Source of the DNA: Chlamydiota bacterium | Lineage (GTDB): Bacteria > Chlamydiota > Chlamydiia > Chlamydiales > SM23-39 | Length of the DNA stretch: 42,894 nucleotides | Direction of reading: 5' to 3' | Assembly: GCA_016219355.1 (NCBI GenBank) | Contig: JACRNF010000011.1 | Location: 1-42,894 of the forward strand | Shown here: piece after piece, positions 7,964 to 16,284 of the stretch | Layout: every line of letters starts with the position of its first letter | Position numbering within the stretch: the first letter of the stretch is position 1 | Translations under genes and position numbers: made by a program | Notes under the pieces: model-generated | Seen by the model: only the letters and a program-made list of their open reading frames with translations | Database searches by the model: none | Told to the model about the DNA's origin: nothing

Positions 7964-9397
7964 ATGAGAGATACCCCATTTATTGGTCGAGAAGCTGAAA
8001 AGGAGAGGTTGAAAGGACTTTTAAATAAAAAAAGTGCCAGTCTTATTGTAGTGCGAGGGAGAAGACGGATTGGGAAAAGCAGGCTTCTTGCTGAGTTTGG
8101 AAAAGGAATGAAAAGCTTGTTTTTTTCGGGGAATCCTCCAGTACGTGGGATAACAGCGCAGTCTCAACGAGAGCTCTTTACTGATCAACTCCGGAGAGTG
8201 GGGATTCCTGGTATTAAGCCGGATAATTGGGGGGATCTCTTTTGGCATCTATCTAAACATACCCAAGAGGGACAGATGCTGATTGTATTCGATGAGATTT
8301 CATGGATGGGAGGAAAAGATCCTTTTTTCCTAAGTCAATTGAAAACAGCTTGGGATATGTATTTTAGCAAAAATCCACAGCTAATTATTGCTCTTTGTGG
8401 CTCGATCTCTTCATGGATCGAGAAAAATATCCTTAGTAGCACGGGATTTATTGGTAGGATCACGATTGATCTCGTTCTTGAAGAGCTTCCATTACATGCT
8501 TGTAACGCCTTCTGGCATCCCAAGGAAAAACGTATTTCCGCCTATGAAAAATTCAAGCTTTTATCGATAACAGGAGGAGTGCCTCTCTATCTAGAACAGA
8601 TTGAACCAAGTTTGCCTGCTGAGCAAAATATTCGAGATTTTTGTTTTACCAAAGGGGGATTGCTCGTCCGCGAATTTGATGAGGTATTTTCAGATCTCTT
8701 CTCAAGGAGCAAGAGAATTAACAAAAAAATTGTGACCTGTCTTGCAAATGGTCCAAAAGAACTTATACAGATTTGTAAGGAGCTTGGGAAAAGCCAAGGT
8801 GGATTGTATAGTCAGTACTTGGATGAGCTAGTAAAAGCGGGCTTTGTAAAAAGGGATTTTATTTGGGATCTTAAAAATGGGCAGCAGCGAAAGATCAGTC
8901 GATATCGTTTAAGTGATAATTACTTGCGTTTCTATTTGAAGTACATTGCATCGAATCGTGTCAAAATCGAAAAGGGGGCCGTGTCTGCCTCCATGGTGAA
9001 TAATCTTCCTGGCTGGGAAGGGATCATGGGCTTGCAGTTTGAAAATCTAGTTGTGCATAATTTTAAGGTGCTTTGGAAGGTGTTGAACCTTTCAGGAGAG
9101 GAAGTCATCATGGATGGCCCTTTCTTTCAAACGTCAACGATCAGACAGACTGGATGTCAAATCGATTATATGATTCAAACTCGTTTTCATAATCTTTATA
9201 TATGTGAGATTAAATTCTCAAAAAATCCTGTGGGTACGAAGGTCATCGAAGAGATGGAGGAAAAAATAAAACGATTAAAAGTGCCAAAACGTTTTTCGAT
9301 TAGACCTGTTCTGATCCATGTCAATGGGGTTGAGGATGCCGTTTTAGATCAGGGATATTTTGATAAGATAATTGATTTCGGTCAGTTATTGGAATGA
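7964..9397 (+). CDS. AAA-type ATPase with C-terminal DUF234/nuclease-like domain
   Basis: The 477 residues begin with an ATPase domain: Walker A GRRRIGKS (32-39) and Walker B LIVFDE (D110, E111). A winged-helix middle part (about 240-310) is followed by a DUF234-like C terminus (LSDNYLRFYLKYI, GLQFENLVVHNF). Near the end, D~403 in QIDYMIQ and E-x-K in CEIKFS (~414) form a PD-(D/E)xK-like signature. Such stand-alone ATPases are common in archaea and in accessory regions of bacteria; their biochemical role is not settled. The start has AGGAG nine bases upstream. It sits between the intact dipeptidase and a degraded fragment of it, so it probably arrived by insertion. Confidence 0.82.
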   Translation: MRDTPFIGREAEKERLKGLLNKKSASLIVVRGRRRIGKSRLLAEFGKGMKSLFFSGNPPVRGITAQSQRELFTDQLRRVGIPGIKPDNWGDLFWHLSKHTQEGQMLIVFDEISWMGGKDPFFLSQLKTAWDMYFSKNPQLIIALCGSISSWIEKNILSSTGFIGRITIDLVLEELPLHACNAFWHPKEKRISAYEKFKLLSITGGVPLYLEQIEPSLPAEQNIRDFCFTKGGLLVREFDEVFSDLFSRSKRINKKIVTCLANGPKELIQICKELGKSQGGLYSQYLDELVKAGFVKRDFIWDLKNGQQRKISRYRLSDNYLRFYLKYIASNRVKIEKGAVSASMVNNLPGWEGIMGLQFENLVVHNFKVLWKVLNLSGEEVIMDGPFFQTSTIRQTGCQIDYMIQTRFHNLYICEIKFSKNPVGTKVIEEMEEKIKRLKVPKRFSIRPVLIHVNGVEDAVLDQGYFDKIIDFGQLLE

Positions 9398-9405
9398 GGT
9401 TTCTG

Positions 9406-9442
9406 TGCCGTTCCTATATATCTAGATATTTTAAGAACGGCA
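9406..9442 (+). terminator. Hairpin just after the DUF234 ATPase
   Basis: TGCCGTTC (9406-9413) pairs with GAACGGCA (9435-9442) across a 21-base AT-rich loop, nine bases after the ATPase stop codon. The right arm is not followed by a clean T-run, so termination is likely inefficient or assisted. Confidence 0.35.
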
Positions 9443-9460
9443 TGGTTTGTTGCGCAACGG

Positions 9461-9744
9461 ATCAAGGTGCAAAGCCGTTTGGAAAAAGAAGAGCTGCAAA
9501 ATCAGGCAAAAGTTGAGGCACAAGCTTTAGCGTTATATAAAAATAATCCTTTAGAGGCTAAAAATTATTTAACCGATTATTGCGATCAAAATGTTAAAAA
9601 AGTTTTAAAAGATTGGTGGCCCTTTCTAAATTTTTAATCGTAAAATATAACGATGGTTATATAAACACGCCTAAAATGGCAACGCTTGTAGGTTATTCGG
9701 TTGGTTATGATAAAGGACCTATAAGTTATTCAAAGCTTAAGTGA
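9461..9744 (+). pseudogene. Remnant of a second C69 dipeptidase (3' end only)
   Basis: From ATCAAGGTGCAAAGCC to the stop TGA at 9742-9744 the sequence is a close copy of the 3' ~300 bp of the dipeptidase gene (7104-7405). It is broken. One base is lost near 9620 (GGTGGCCCTTTC against GGTGGGCTCTTTC), which shifts frame, and 21 bp are missing near the end (the segment encoding PQEWLDE). No upstream dipeptidase sequence precedes it. Similarity continues past the stop into TTATGAAAAATGCAAC, which also follows the hairpin element at 7615. The original state was therefore probably two tandem dipeptidase genes or a duplicated 3' segment. Confidence 0.88.
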
Positions 9745-9780
9745 TTTATAATTAGTTTATTATGAAAAATGCAACCCCAC

Positions 9781-9810
9781 TTGCAAAATTTAGACCAAAT
9801 TTTGTATAAT
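9781..9810 (+). promoter_or_regulatory. Sigma-70-type promoter of the short DUF4143 ATPase
   Basis: TTGCAA (9781-9786) and TATAAT (9805-9810) are separated by 18 bases and are followed by AGAAGG and the start codon of the next gene at 9830. Confidence 0.55.
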
Positions 9811-9829
9811 AGGTAGCAGAAGGAAAAAT

Positions 9830-10783
9830 ATGTTTAAAAGATTTTTTACGCCGCCTCAAAATCATAGCTATTTTCTTTTTGGACCACGTGGAACCGGAAA
9901 ATCTACATGGCTAAAAGAATATTACAAAAATGCATTGTGGTTTGATTTAAATGATCCAAAAACCTTTCTTATGTTTTCGATGTATCCAGAAAAATTACGA
10001 TCTATCTTAGCCGAAAAAAAAGAGCAAACAGTTGTCATTGATGAAGTGCAAAAAGTTCCCAATATTTTAAATGTTGTACATAGCTTGATTGAAGAAAAAA
10101 AAGGATATCAATTTGTTTTGACAGGTTCAAGCGCTAGAAAACTTAAAAAAGATGGGGCAAATTTACTCGGAGGTAGAGCCCTTTTAAAACGAATGCCACC
10201 TTTTTTTGCTCAGGAGCTAGGCTCTTTTTTTAATCTTGAGCGGAATTTACGCTTAGGAATGCTTCCTATAGTTTTGGACGCTACTTCTCCTGAAGAGGTT
10301 TTGAAAGCTTATGTTGGAATATATCTTAAAGAAGAGGTGCAAGCCGAAGGAATAGCAAGACGAGTAGGTGATTTTGCTAGATTTTTAGAGACAATTAGCT
10401 CTTCTCATGGTTCTACAATAAATGCTTCCAATATTGCAAGAGAGTGTCAAATTGCAAGAAAAACAGTTGATAGCTATCTTCAAATTTTAGAAGATCAGGT
10501 AGAAAATTATGGGCTTCATTTTTGGCAGACGAGTTCAAAGTTAGAAGTAGATTTTATTCTTAGCGGGCCTGATACATTTTTAGCAATCGAAGTAAAAAAT
10601 GGAACTGCCATTCATCCAAGTGATTTAAGAGGTCTGTTAGCTTTTAAAGAAGATTATCCTGAATCAACTTTGCTTCTTTTATACAGAGGCAAGGAGCGAT
10701 TTAGAGAAAAAGATGTTCTTGTTTTTCCGGTAGATGATTTTTTAAAACTAATAAATCCAAATGAGCCTTTTGTTAAATTATAA
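9830..10783 (+). CDS. DUF4143-family ATPase with an internal in-frame deletion
   Basis: The 317-residue protein begins MFKRFFTPP and has Walker A GPRGTGKS (18-25) and Walker B VVIDEVQ (D71, E72), followed by the sensor-like LTGSSARKL. The C terminus keeps the restriction-like core VDFIL...AIEVKNG. It is clearly paralogous to the 383-residue ATPase at 40308-41459. In the longer protein about 70 residues lie between LQILED and LSFWRT; here LQILED (to residue 222) is followed after five residues by LHFWQT. About 65 residues, the end of the winged helix and the start of DUF4143, have gone without frame loss. The product is probably non-functional or altered. GAAGG lies just upstream of the start and a good promoter precedes it. 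Confidence 0.8.
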   Translation: MFKRFFTPPQNHSYFLFGPRGTGKSTWLKEYYKNALWFDLNDPKTFLMFSMYPEKLRSILAEKKEQTVVIDEVQKVPNILNVVHSLIEEKKGYQFVLTGSSARKLKKDGANLLGGRALLKRMPPFFAQELGSFFNLERNLRLGMLPIVLDATSPEEVLKAYVGIYLKEEVQAEGIARRVGDFARFLETISSSHGSTINASNIARECQIARKTVDSYLQILEDQVENYGLHFWQTSSKLEVDFILSGPDTFLAIEVKNGTAIHPSDLRGLLAFKEDYPESTLLLLYRGKERFREKDVLVFPVDDFLKLINPNEPFVKL

Positions 10784-11181
10784 GATTTAAACAGATTTTA
10801 ACAAAATTCATAATAATTATTAATTGACGGTTTGTGGTCAATATGTCCAGAAAAATTGGACATTTAGGCAAAATTACAATAAGGTGTTTATTGCATAAAA
10901 ACTATAAGATATTATGGATTCATAGAATGAGACTGCTTAAAAAGATAAAAAAAACATTATAAACATCAAATAAAAAAATAAGGGTCAATATCTATCCAGG
11001 CATTCCGTATTAGATCGGCATTGACAGCGCATAGAAAAAGGCAGCATCGACTTTAAGCTCTACAATGAGAAAGATGAGTTTTTGTGCTCGATCAAGATAG
11101 CTCATGGAAAGCATACAAAGAAAGAAGTCGTGGCCTTTAGCGTACAAAAAACAGAAAGAGAATAGAAGAAAAGGTTTGGCA
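10784..11181 (+). other. Gene-poor stretch with an ORF remnant before the HicB-like gene
   Basis: The first part holds only a small hairpin (TGTCCA 10844-10849 with TGGACA 10857-10862) and AT-rich DNA. From about 10990 protein-like sequence appears in two frames: IQAFRIRSALTAHRK in one, then FKLYNEKDEFLCSIKIAHGK and onward to KTERE in another, stopping at 11166-11168. No start codon joins them. It looks like a decayed small gene directly upstream of the HicB-like gene, where a toxin partner would be expected. I do not recognise the family. Confidence 0.35.
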
Positions 11182-11586
11182 ATGGCCTCCGCAAAAGAAA
11201 TTAAAAAACATCTTAAGATAGCACTTAAAGAAATCGGAGAGATTAAACCTTTTTTTAACAAGGTCTATAAATCTTGGATTTTTAGCCATCCATCCTATCC
11301 AGATGTCGAGTATGCAGGTGAGTCGAAAGATGAAGTAATTAAGAATTATCCCCTATACCTAAAAGATTTTATTGAAGAGATGTTGAATAATAATCTAGCG
11401 CCTCACATCGAAAAAGCTGTAAAAGGTCGTGGAGGGAAGAGAGCGGGAGCAGGAAGACCTAAGGGGAGAAGATTGTTAAAAAGACGCATATATGTTCCCC
11501 AAGAGATTGCCGAGGATGTTGTTGAGTTTTTTCATCAACCAAACTCTATAAAAACCTTCCGTCAATTAATAGCCAAAAGTCACTGA
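11182..11586 (+). CDS. Small basic-tailed protein, possibly HicB-like antitoxin
   Basis: Starting at ATG 11182 (AAGG seven bases upstream) it has 134 residues. An in-frame ATG at 11104 is less likely because it overlaps the decayed reading frame upstream. The middle (SHPSYPDVEYAGESKDEVIK and the following NYPLYLKDFIEE) resembles the HicB-type fold, in which a strand with a 'gd t.eEa..n' helix is followed by a long helix. Next comes a glycine/arginine-rich GGKRAGAGRPKGRR segment like an AT hook and a short C-terminal helical region (YVPQEIAEDVVEFF) that could bind DNA. The assignment rests on pattern only. No HicA-type toxin is intact next to it. Confidence 0.5.
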   Translation: MASAKEIKKHLKIALKEIGEIKPFFNKVYKSWIFSHPSYPDVEYAGESKDEVIKNYPLYLKDFIEEMLNNNLAPHIEKAVKGRGGKRAGAGRPKGRRLLKRRIYVPQEIAEDVVEFFHQPNSIKTFRQLIAKSH

Positions 11587-11717
11587 TAAAATCATTGTTG
11601 ATTTTCTCCAAAATATGATAAAATAGTAATTTGTTATTGTAATATTCATTAATTTATTTGACCAATATTAAATTAATGTTGGGAGCAGATCTTAAAGTGT
11701 CTTTGCGCCATAAAAAA

Positions 11718-12743
11718 ATGATAGATTTTCAACCTAAAAATCTCATTGTCAGAATGCCCAACTGGATAGGCGATCTGGTAATGGCTCTTCCGGTGCTCAC
11801 TAACCTTAAAAAAAATTTTCCCGAAGCTAAAATTACCGCTTTAGTTAAAAGCAGCATTGGACCTGTTTTACAACATTTTTCCGATATTGATGAAATTATT
11901 TTTTTTGAAAAGGGGGATAAGCTTTTAGCTAAAAAACTTCAAAGTAAAAATTTTGATCTTGCTATTTTACTTACAAACTCTTTTTCTTCCGCTTATCTTT
12001 TTTATAAGGCTAAAATTAAAAATATTGTAGGGTTTAAAAATGAGCTTCGAAGTTTTTTCTTGGATTTCAAAATCAAAAGATCTAAGGAAAGTTATAATCA
12101 ACATCTGGTTTTAACCTACCTTGAACTTTTAAAACCGCTAAATTGCAAAATTTTTTCAACTAAACCTCATTTAGTTATCACGACAGAAGAGGTCAAGCAT
12201 GCAAAAAAATTATTGGAAGAACTAAAAATATCTAATAAAACTATTATCGGTTTAAATCCTGGAGCCGCTTTTGGAGAAGCCAAATGCTGGCCAATGTCAA
12301 GATATAAAGAAGTTGCTAAAAAACTTTTGCAAGATCCTAATAACGGAGTGATTGTCTTTGGAGATAATAAACAAAGAGATTTAATCGATGAATGCTTTAA
12401 AGATGTTCCTGAAATTATAAATCTTTCTGGGAAAACAGGCTTAAGAGAACTCATGGCTTTAATTAGCCTTTGCGATGTTTTTTTAACCAACGATAGCGGC
12501 CCGATGCATATTGCTGCTGCATTAAACATTCCTCTTGTGGCCATTTTTGGTTCTACTTCTGAGGTTTTAACCGGTCCCTGCTCTGATAGCGCCATAGTTA
12601 TAAATAAAAAAGTAAAATGTTCTCCTTGCTTTAAGAGAAAATGTCCGATAGATTTTAAGTGTATGAATAATATTCATGTTGATGAAGTGCTAAAAAAAAT
12701 TGAGTTGATGAAACATGCTAAAAAAAATTCTGAGAAAATTTAG
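11718..12743 (+). CDS. waaF: GT9 glycosyltransferase, ADP-heptose:LPS heptosyltransferase II-like
   Basis: This is a GT-B enzyme of family 9. Near the N terminus lies NLIVRMPNWIGDLVMALPVL, with the acidic acceptor-site Asp conserved in WaaF. The nucleotide-sugar half has NPGAAFGEAKCWP, TNDSGPMHIAAAL and the WaaF-type cysteine cluster CSPCFKRKCP. It would add heptose to the inner LPS core on the cytoplasmic face of the inner membrane. I chose ATG 11718 because it places the first strand at the usual distance from the N terminus. Upstream in-frame starts exist (TTG 11658, ATG 11676), and none has a clear ribosome site. Its 3' end overlaps the next glycosyltransferase by 29 bp, so they form an operon. 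The exact sugar is inferred from the family. Confidence 0.82.
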   Translation: MIDFQPKNLIVRMPNWIGDLVMALPVLTNLKKNFPEAKITALVKSSIGPVLQHFSDIDEIIFFEKGDKLLAKKLQSKNFDLAILLTNSFSSAYLFYKAKIKNIVGFKNELRSFFLDFKIKRSKESYNQHLVLTYLELLKPLNCKIFSTKPHLVITTEEVKHAKKLLEELKISNKTIIGLNPGAAFGEAKCWPMSRYKEVAKKLLQDPNNGVIVFGDNKQRDLIDECFKDVPEIINLSGKTGLRELMALISLCDVFLTNDSGPMHIAAALNIPLVAIFGSTSEVLTGPCSDSAIVINKKVKCSPCFKRKCPIDFKCMNNIHVDEVLKKIELMKHAKKNSEKI

Positions 12744-13659
12744 AAAAAATCCGTTGGATGTAATTTTAAAAAAAGCAAAAAAAGAAAATAAAAAAAGCTT
12801 TTTGATTTGTTGGAATCGAGGCCTTGGCGATATTGCGCTTGGCCTTTATGCTTTAGTGTATGGTATTAATGCTGTTGTTCCCGATGCAAAAATCACTTTT
12901 TTAATCAGAGAAGATTTAAAAGAAGGGTTTTCTTTGCTTGAGGGAGTGGATTACATTCCCGTCTCTTTTTGGAGAAGGGCAATTCCCTATGATGCAAAGC
13001 ATGCTTTAAAAGAGCTCAACATTAAGAAGCAATTTGATGTGGTCATTGAAAAACCGGATCCTACCTATTGGCTTAAATCACAAAGAGGAGTAATTACACC
13101 AAAACTTAAATGGGATAAATCTTTTGATTCTCTTGCTAAAAAATTTGATCTTCCTAAAAATTCAATTTTTATCGGAGTGCAACCTCAAACTGAAACTAAA
13201 TATGGGTTTTGGAGAAATGTTTCCATGCAAAAATGGGAAGAGCTTTTTAAAACTTTAGATCCCGATCTAAAAGTCATTTTATTTGGAAAAGAGCAAAGTG
13301 TAAAAATTAACGGAGATAATATTATTGATTTAAGAGGCAAGACCTCGCTTTTGGAAGTGATGTCCATTATAAAGAACCACTGTTCTTATTTTATTGCTTT
13401 AGACTCCGGCATTTTATCGATGCTTTATTATTTAGATGAAGAATTTCCTATAAAAGTGATTTCTCTTTGGGCAAATGCCGATCATGGAATTTTAAAACAA
13501 AATGTCAATTCTCCAAATCCAAAGCTTTTGCATAAACCTATTATAACCCAAGATTTATCTAACATAGATATTAATCTAATCAAAAACGAGCTCTATTTAG
13601 AAGAGATCCAAAATAAATTATTGTCAGCTTTTTTCCATAGACGAAAAAACTGCAAATGA
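12715..13659 (+). CDS. GT9-like glycosyltransferase
   Basis: The 314 residues resemble the preceding WaaF-like protein in plan. An N-terminal WNRGLGDIALGLYALVYGI loop with Asp is followed by IGVQPQTETKYGFWRN in the C-terminal half and by ALDSGILSMLYYL where GT9 enzymes have the D-S-G-x-x-H segment; here the histidine position is Leu or Met. It is more diverged than WaaF, so donor and acceptor are unknown. It starts inside the end of waaF (29-bp overlap) and is probably translationally coupled. Its last ~10 codons (FFHRRKNCK) lie in a frame different from an open frame that continues into the pyrophosphorylase gene. A T6 run at 13629-13634 marks the switch. Confidence 0.75.
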   Translation: MLKKILRKFRKNPLDVILKKAKKENKKSFLICWNRGLGDIALGLYALVYGINAVVPDAKITFLIREDLKEGFSLLEGVDYIPVSFWRRAIPYDAKHALKELNIKKQFDVVIEKPDPTYWLKSQRGVITPKLKWDKSFDSLAKKFDLPKNSIFIGVQPQTETKYGFWRNVSMQKWEELFKTLDPDLKVILFGKEQSVKINGDNIIDLRGKTSLLEVMSIIKNHCSYFIALDSGILSMLYYLDEEFPIKVISLWANADHGILKQNVNSPNPKLLHKPIITQDLSNIDINLIKNELYLEEIQNKLLSAFFHRRKNCK

Positions 13660-13780
13660 CCAAAAAAAAGCTTTTTTACAAAAAAAAACTGAATTAAAAA
13701 ATGTTATTCCTTTAGAACATTCTGAAAAAGGGTCTTTAGAAGATATTGCAATTGGGCAAAGTCAAATTGCTGAAAAAAAA

Positions 13781-14641
13781 GTGGGCGTTCTTTTAATGGC
13801 AGGAGGGCAAGGTACAAGGCTTGGGACAAATCATCCTAAGGGCATGTTTATAATAAATGGAAAATCTTTATTTCAAATCTTTTGTGAAAAAATTTTAGAT
13901 AAACAAAAAAAATATTGGGTAAAGCTTTACGGAGCTATAATGACCTCTTCTTGCAATCATGAAGAAACTCTTTCGTTTTTTGAAAAAAATAATTTTTTTG
14001 GTCTAAAAGGCCAGCTTTTCTTTTTTATTCAAGATGATCTTGCTTTTTTAGATGAAGAGGGAAAATGGTTTTTAGAAAATGGAAAGATCATGATGGGGCC
14101 GGACGGCAATGGAAAAATCTTTCATCATTTTTATAAAAGCTCTATTTTTAAAAAATTTCAAAAGGAAGGGATAGAAAATGTTGTAACTATTCCTATAGAT
14201 AATCTATTAGCCGATCCATTTGATGAAGAGCTCCTTGGATATCATTTGAAAAATAATAATGATGTTACGATAAGGTGTATTGAAAAAAATCCCAAGTACA
14301 AGATGGGGCTTTTTGCAGAGCATGATGGAAAATTAAAAATTGTTGAGTATTTTGAAGCAGATGAGTCTATTAATTTTAAATATGGCAATGTCGGAATTTA
14401 CGCTATAAGCATGGAATTTATTAAAAAGATCTATGACAAAGAGCTTCCTTTTCATTTGGCATATAAGAAAATTGATCCTACAAAAGATAAAATGGCATAT
14501 AAATGCGAGCATTTCATATTTGATGTTTTGGATTTTACGACCAAGGCTAAAACTCTTTTATCAGATCCCGAAAAATTTTGTTTATTTTTAAAAGGACAAG
14601 AGAGCCTAAAAGAAATTTATGAGAGGTTTGAGCAAAATTAA
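13781..14641 (+). CDS. UDP-N-acetylglucosamine/UDP-glucose pyrophosphorylase (eukaryote-like UDPGP), N-terminally shortened
   Basis: The visible frame starts at GTG 13781 and has 286 residues. It opens straight into the nucleotide-binding loop VLLMAGGQGTRLG...PKG. Further signatures are PDGNGKIF, VVTIPIDNLLADP and the sugar-binding KYGNVGIYAIS. The enzyme makes UDP-sugar from UTP and sugar-1-phosphate. Family members have about 100 residues before the GGQGTRLG loop. Here the same frame stays open upstream to 13601 and encodes a plausible N-terminal helix (FSIDEKTANDQKKAFLQ), but it has no ATG, GTG or TTG. The gene therefore looks cut by a frameshift near 13629-13634, or fused to the preceding gene. 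The order pyrophosphorylase-gpsA is also found in Chlamydia, here with Inc-like genes in between. Confidence 0.78.
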   Translation: MGVLLMAGGQGTRLGTNHPKGMFIINGKSLFQIFCEKILDKQKKYWVKLYGAIMTSSCNHEETLSFFEKNNFFGLKGQLFFFIQDDLAFLDEEGKWFLENGKIMMGPDGNGKIFHHFYKSSIFKKFQKEGIENVVTIPIDNLLADPFDEELLGYHLKNNNDVTIRCIEKNPKYKMGLFAEHDGKLKIVEYFEADESINFKYGNVGIYAISMEFIKKIYDKELPFHLAYKKIDPTKDKMAYKCEHFIFDVLDFTTKAKTLLSDPEKFCLFLKGQESLKEIYERFEQN

Positions 14642-14712
14642 AAATTTTAACAATAATATTTTTTGCTCCGTGATATTTTATTTTTTTAAAGTGCAAGAAT
14701 TGTATTATTAAA

Positions 14713-14952
14713 CTAACTCAAAATCAACAGAATTAAAAAAATATAGAGTCGGATATCAGTTGTAATTTTGCACCGTTCAATACCTTCGAGCCTAGAGAAT
14801 CCGTAATACATTAATAAAGTACCAAAAATAATACCAATTATTGGAAAAATTGGCATGGCTATGGCCGATGTCTTAGCCCAAATGCCCACTGCAACTACAA
14901 CTGCTCCAACAGCAATTTGTACTTTATGATTGTTAAAAATATTTGCAATCAT
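14713..14952 (-). CDS. Truncated Inc-like membrane protein (family copy D)
   Basis: Residues 1-55 match the N termini of its three upstream neighbours: MIANIFNNHKVQIAVGAVVV, then IWAKTSAIAMPIFPIIGIIFGTLLMYYGF. These form two hydrophobic helices with a very short loop. The rest (CKITTDIRLYIFLILLILS) is unrelated to the others and the conserved C-terminal domain (DCIAAARAxLGSKEEAD) is missing, so this is a 3'-truncated copy. AAGGA lies upstream of the start, as in the other copies. Confidence 0.6.
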   Translation of the reverse strand: MIANIFNNHKVQIAVGAVVVAVGIWAKTSAIAMPIFPIIGIIFGTLLMYYGFSRLEGIERCKITTDIRLYIFLILLILS

Positions 14953-14986
14953 ATTTTTTTTCCTTGTGTTTTATGGTTGTAAAAAA

Positions 14987-15571
14987 TTAAATCGCTTCAA
15001 TTTGATAATGATTAAGATCTTTAGACAAGTAAATTTTCATTTCAGAATAGTAACTTTTTGCAAATTTTTGTAAAGCATTCACATCGGCCTCTTCTTTTGA
15101 CCCAAGAAAAGCTCGGGCAGCTGCAATACAATCAACGTCCTTATCTTTATAGCTGCCGGCACGGGTTTTAAATTCAATAAATCGGGATTCAATCGGCGCA
15201 GTTGATTTTTGATCGGTTTTGAAAAAAATATGTCCCAAGGTTCCACCGCTTACGACGGTAAGGTTAGAATTCCCTTGGAAATTTTTTATGATCTCGTCAT
15301 CAAGTTCTCCATTGGTTAGGTTCATATTAAGTTTTTTAGCTTGAATGAGCAGAGGGTCCTTTGATGGATCTTGGATGACTTGATCAAAGATGAAAGGACG
15401 ATGTTGGAGTTTGTTGAAACCATTAATCATTAATAAAGCACTAAAAATAATACCAATTATTGGAAAAATTGGCATGGCTACAGCCGATATCTTAGCCCAA
15501 ATGCTTACTGCAGCTACAACTGTCCCAACAACAATATGTACCTTAGGATTGTTAAAAATATTTGTTATCAT
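14987..15571 (-). CDS. Inc-like bilobed membrane protein (family copy C)
   Basis: This 194-residue protein has a bilobed hydrophobic domain at residues ~11-52, two helices separated by a few residues (VHIVVGTVVAAVSIWAKISA and MPIFPIIGIIFSALLMINGF). A hydrophilic region of about 140 residues follows, with the family motifs DPLLIQAKKLNMN and DVDCIAAARAFLGSKEEAD. Such a paired helix is the hallmark of chlamydial inclusion-membrane (Inc) proteins, which are secreted by the type III system and inserted in the vacuole membrane. There is no Sec signal peptide. AAGGAG lies just upstream of ATG. It is one of four tandem paralogues on this strand; the spacer to copy D repeats the spacer to copy B. The Inc role is inferred from shape, not homology. 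Confidence 0.75.
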   Translation of the reverse strand: MITNIFNNPKVHIVVGTVVAAVSIWAKISAVAMPIFPIIGIIFSALLMINGFNKLQHRPFIFDQVIQDPSKDPLLIQAKKLNMNLTNGELDDEIIKNFQGNSNLTVVSGGTLGHIFFKTDQKSTAPIESRFIEFKTRAGSYKDKDVDCIAAARAFLGSKEEADVNALQKFAKSYYSEMKIYLSKDLNHYQIEAI

Positions 15572-15605
15572 TTTTTTTCTCCTTGCGTTTTATGGTTGTA
15601 AAAAA

Positions 15606-16228
15606 TTAAAACGCTTCAACATGATAAAGATTATTGTAGGATAAGTAAATTTTCAAAGTAGAATAAGCACTTTCTGAAAACTTTTGCAAAGCATCCACAT
15701 CGGCCGCTTCTTTTGACCCTAGAACAGCTCGAGCTGCAGCAATACAATCAACTTCGTTATCATTATAACCTGTACTAATTGCCGTTCTGAGGCCTCTTTC
15801 AACCATAATCATTTTGGATTCTTCAACTGAAGCATGAAGATTGTTTTCGTTAAAAAAAGGAAATATATGGTTCTCCGTTCCAACACATAGGACACCTAGG
15901 TGATACTTCTCAATAAGCTTATGAATTATATTTTCTAAGGCGCTACTCGAAAGGTTTATATTAAGTTTTTAGCTAGAATAAGCAGTGGATCTTCTGATGA
16001 GTTTCGATTTTGAATGACTTGGGTATTAGAAAAGGGGCGATGTGTAGTATCTTGGAGCCTTTGGAGTCCATAGAGTCCCCAAAGCTCTAGTAAAGAGCCA
16101 AAAATAATACCAATTATTGGAAAAATTGGCATGGCTACAGCCGATATCTTAGCCCAAATGCTTGCTGCAACTACAATTGTTCCTACAATAACTTGAAACT
16201 TAGGGTTGCTGAAAATATTTGTAATCAT
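15606..16228 (-). pseudogene. Inc-like protein with a homopolymer frameshift (family copy B)
   Basis: Translation from ATG 16228 gives the family N terminus (MITNIFSNPKFQVIVGTIVV and the second helix) and runs to AKNLI with a stop at 15956. At this place the copy has five T on the plus strand (15966-15970), where copy C has six and copy A seven with matching codons. Adding one base restores an uninterrupted frame that runs KLNINLSSSALENIIHKLIE and on to DCIAAARAVLGSKEAADVDA, ending at 15606. The rest of the gene has no other damage, so the break is recent, reversible or a sequencing error. AAGGAG lies upstream of the start. Confidence 0.82.
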
Positions 16229-16284
16229 TTTTTTTCTCCTTGCATATTTTTGATTTTTAAGCTGCAATATTTTGTTGAAAAATA

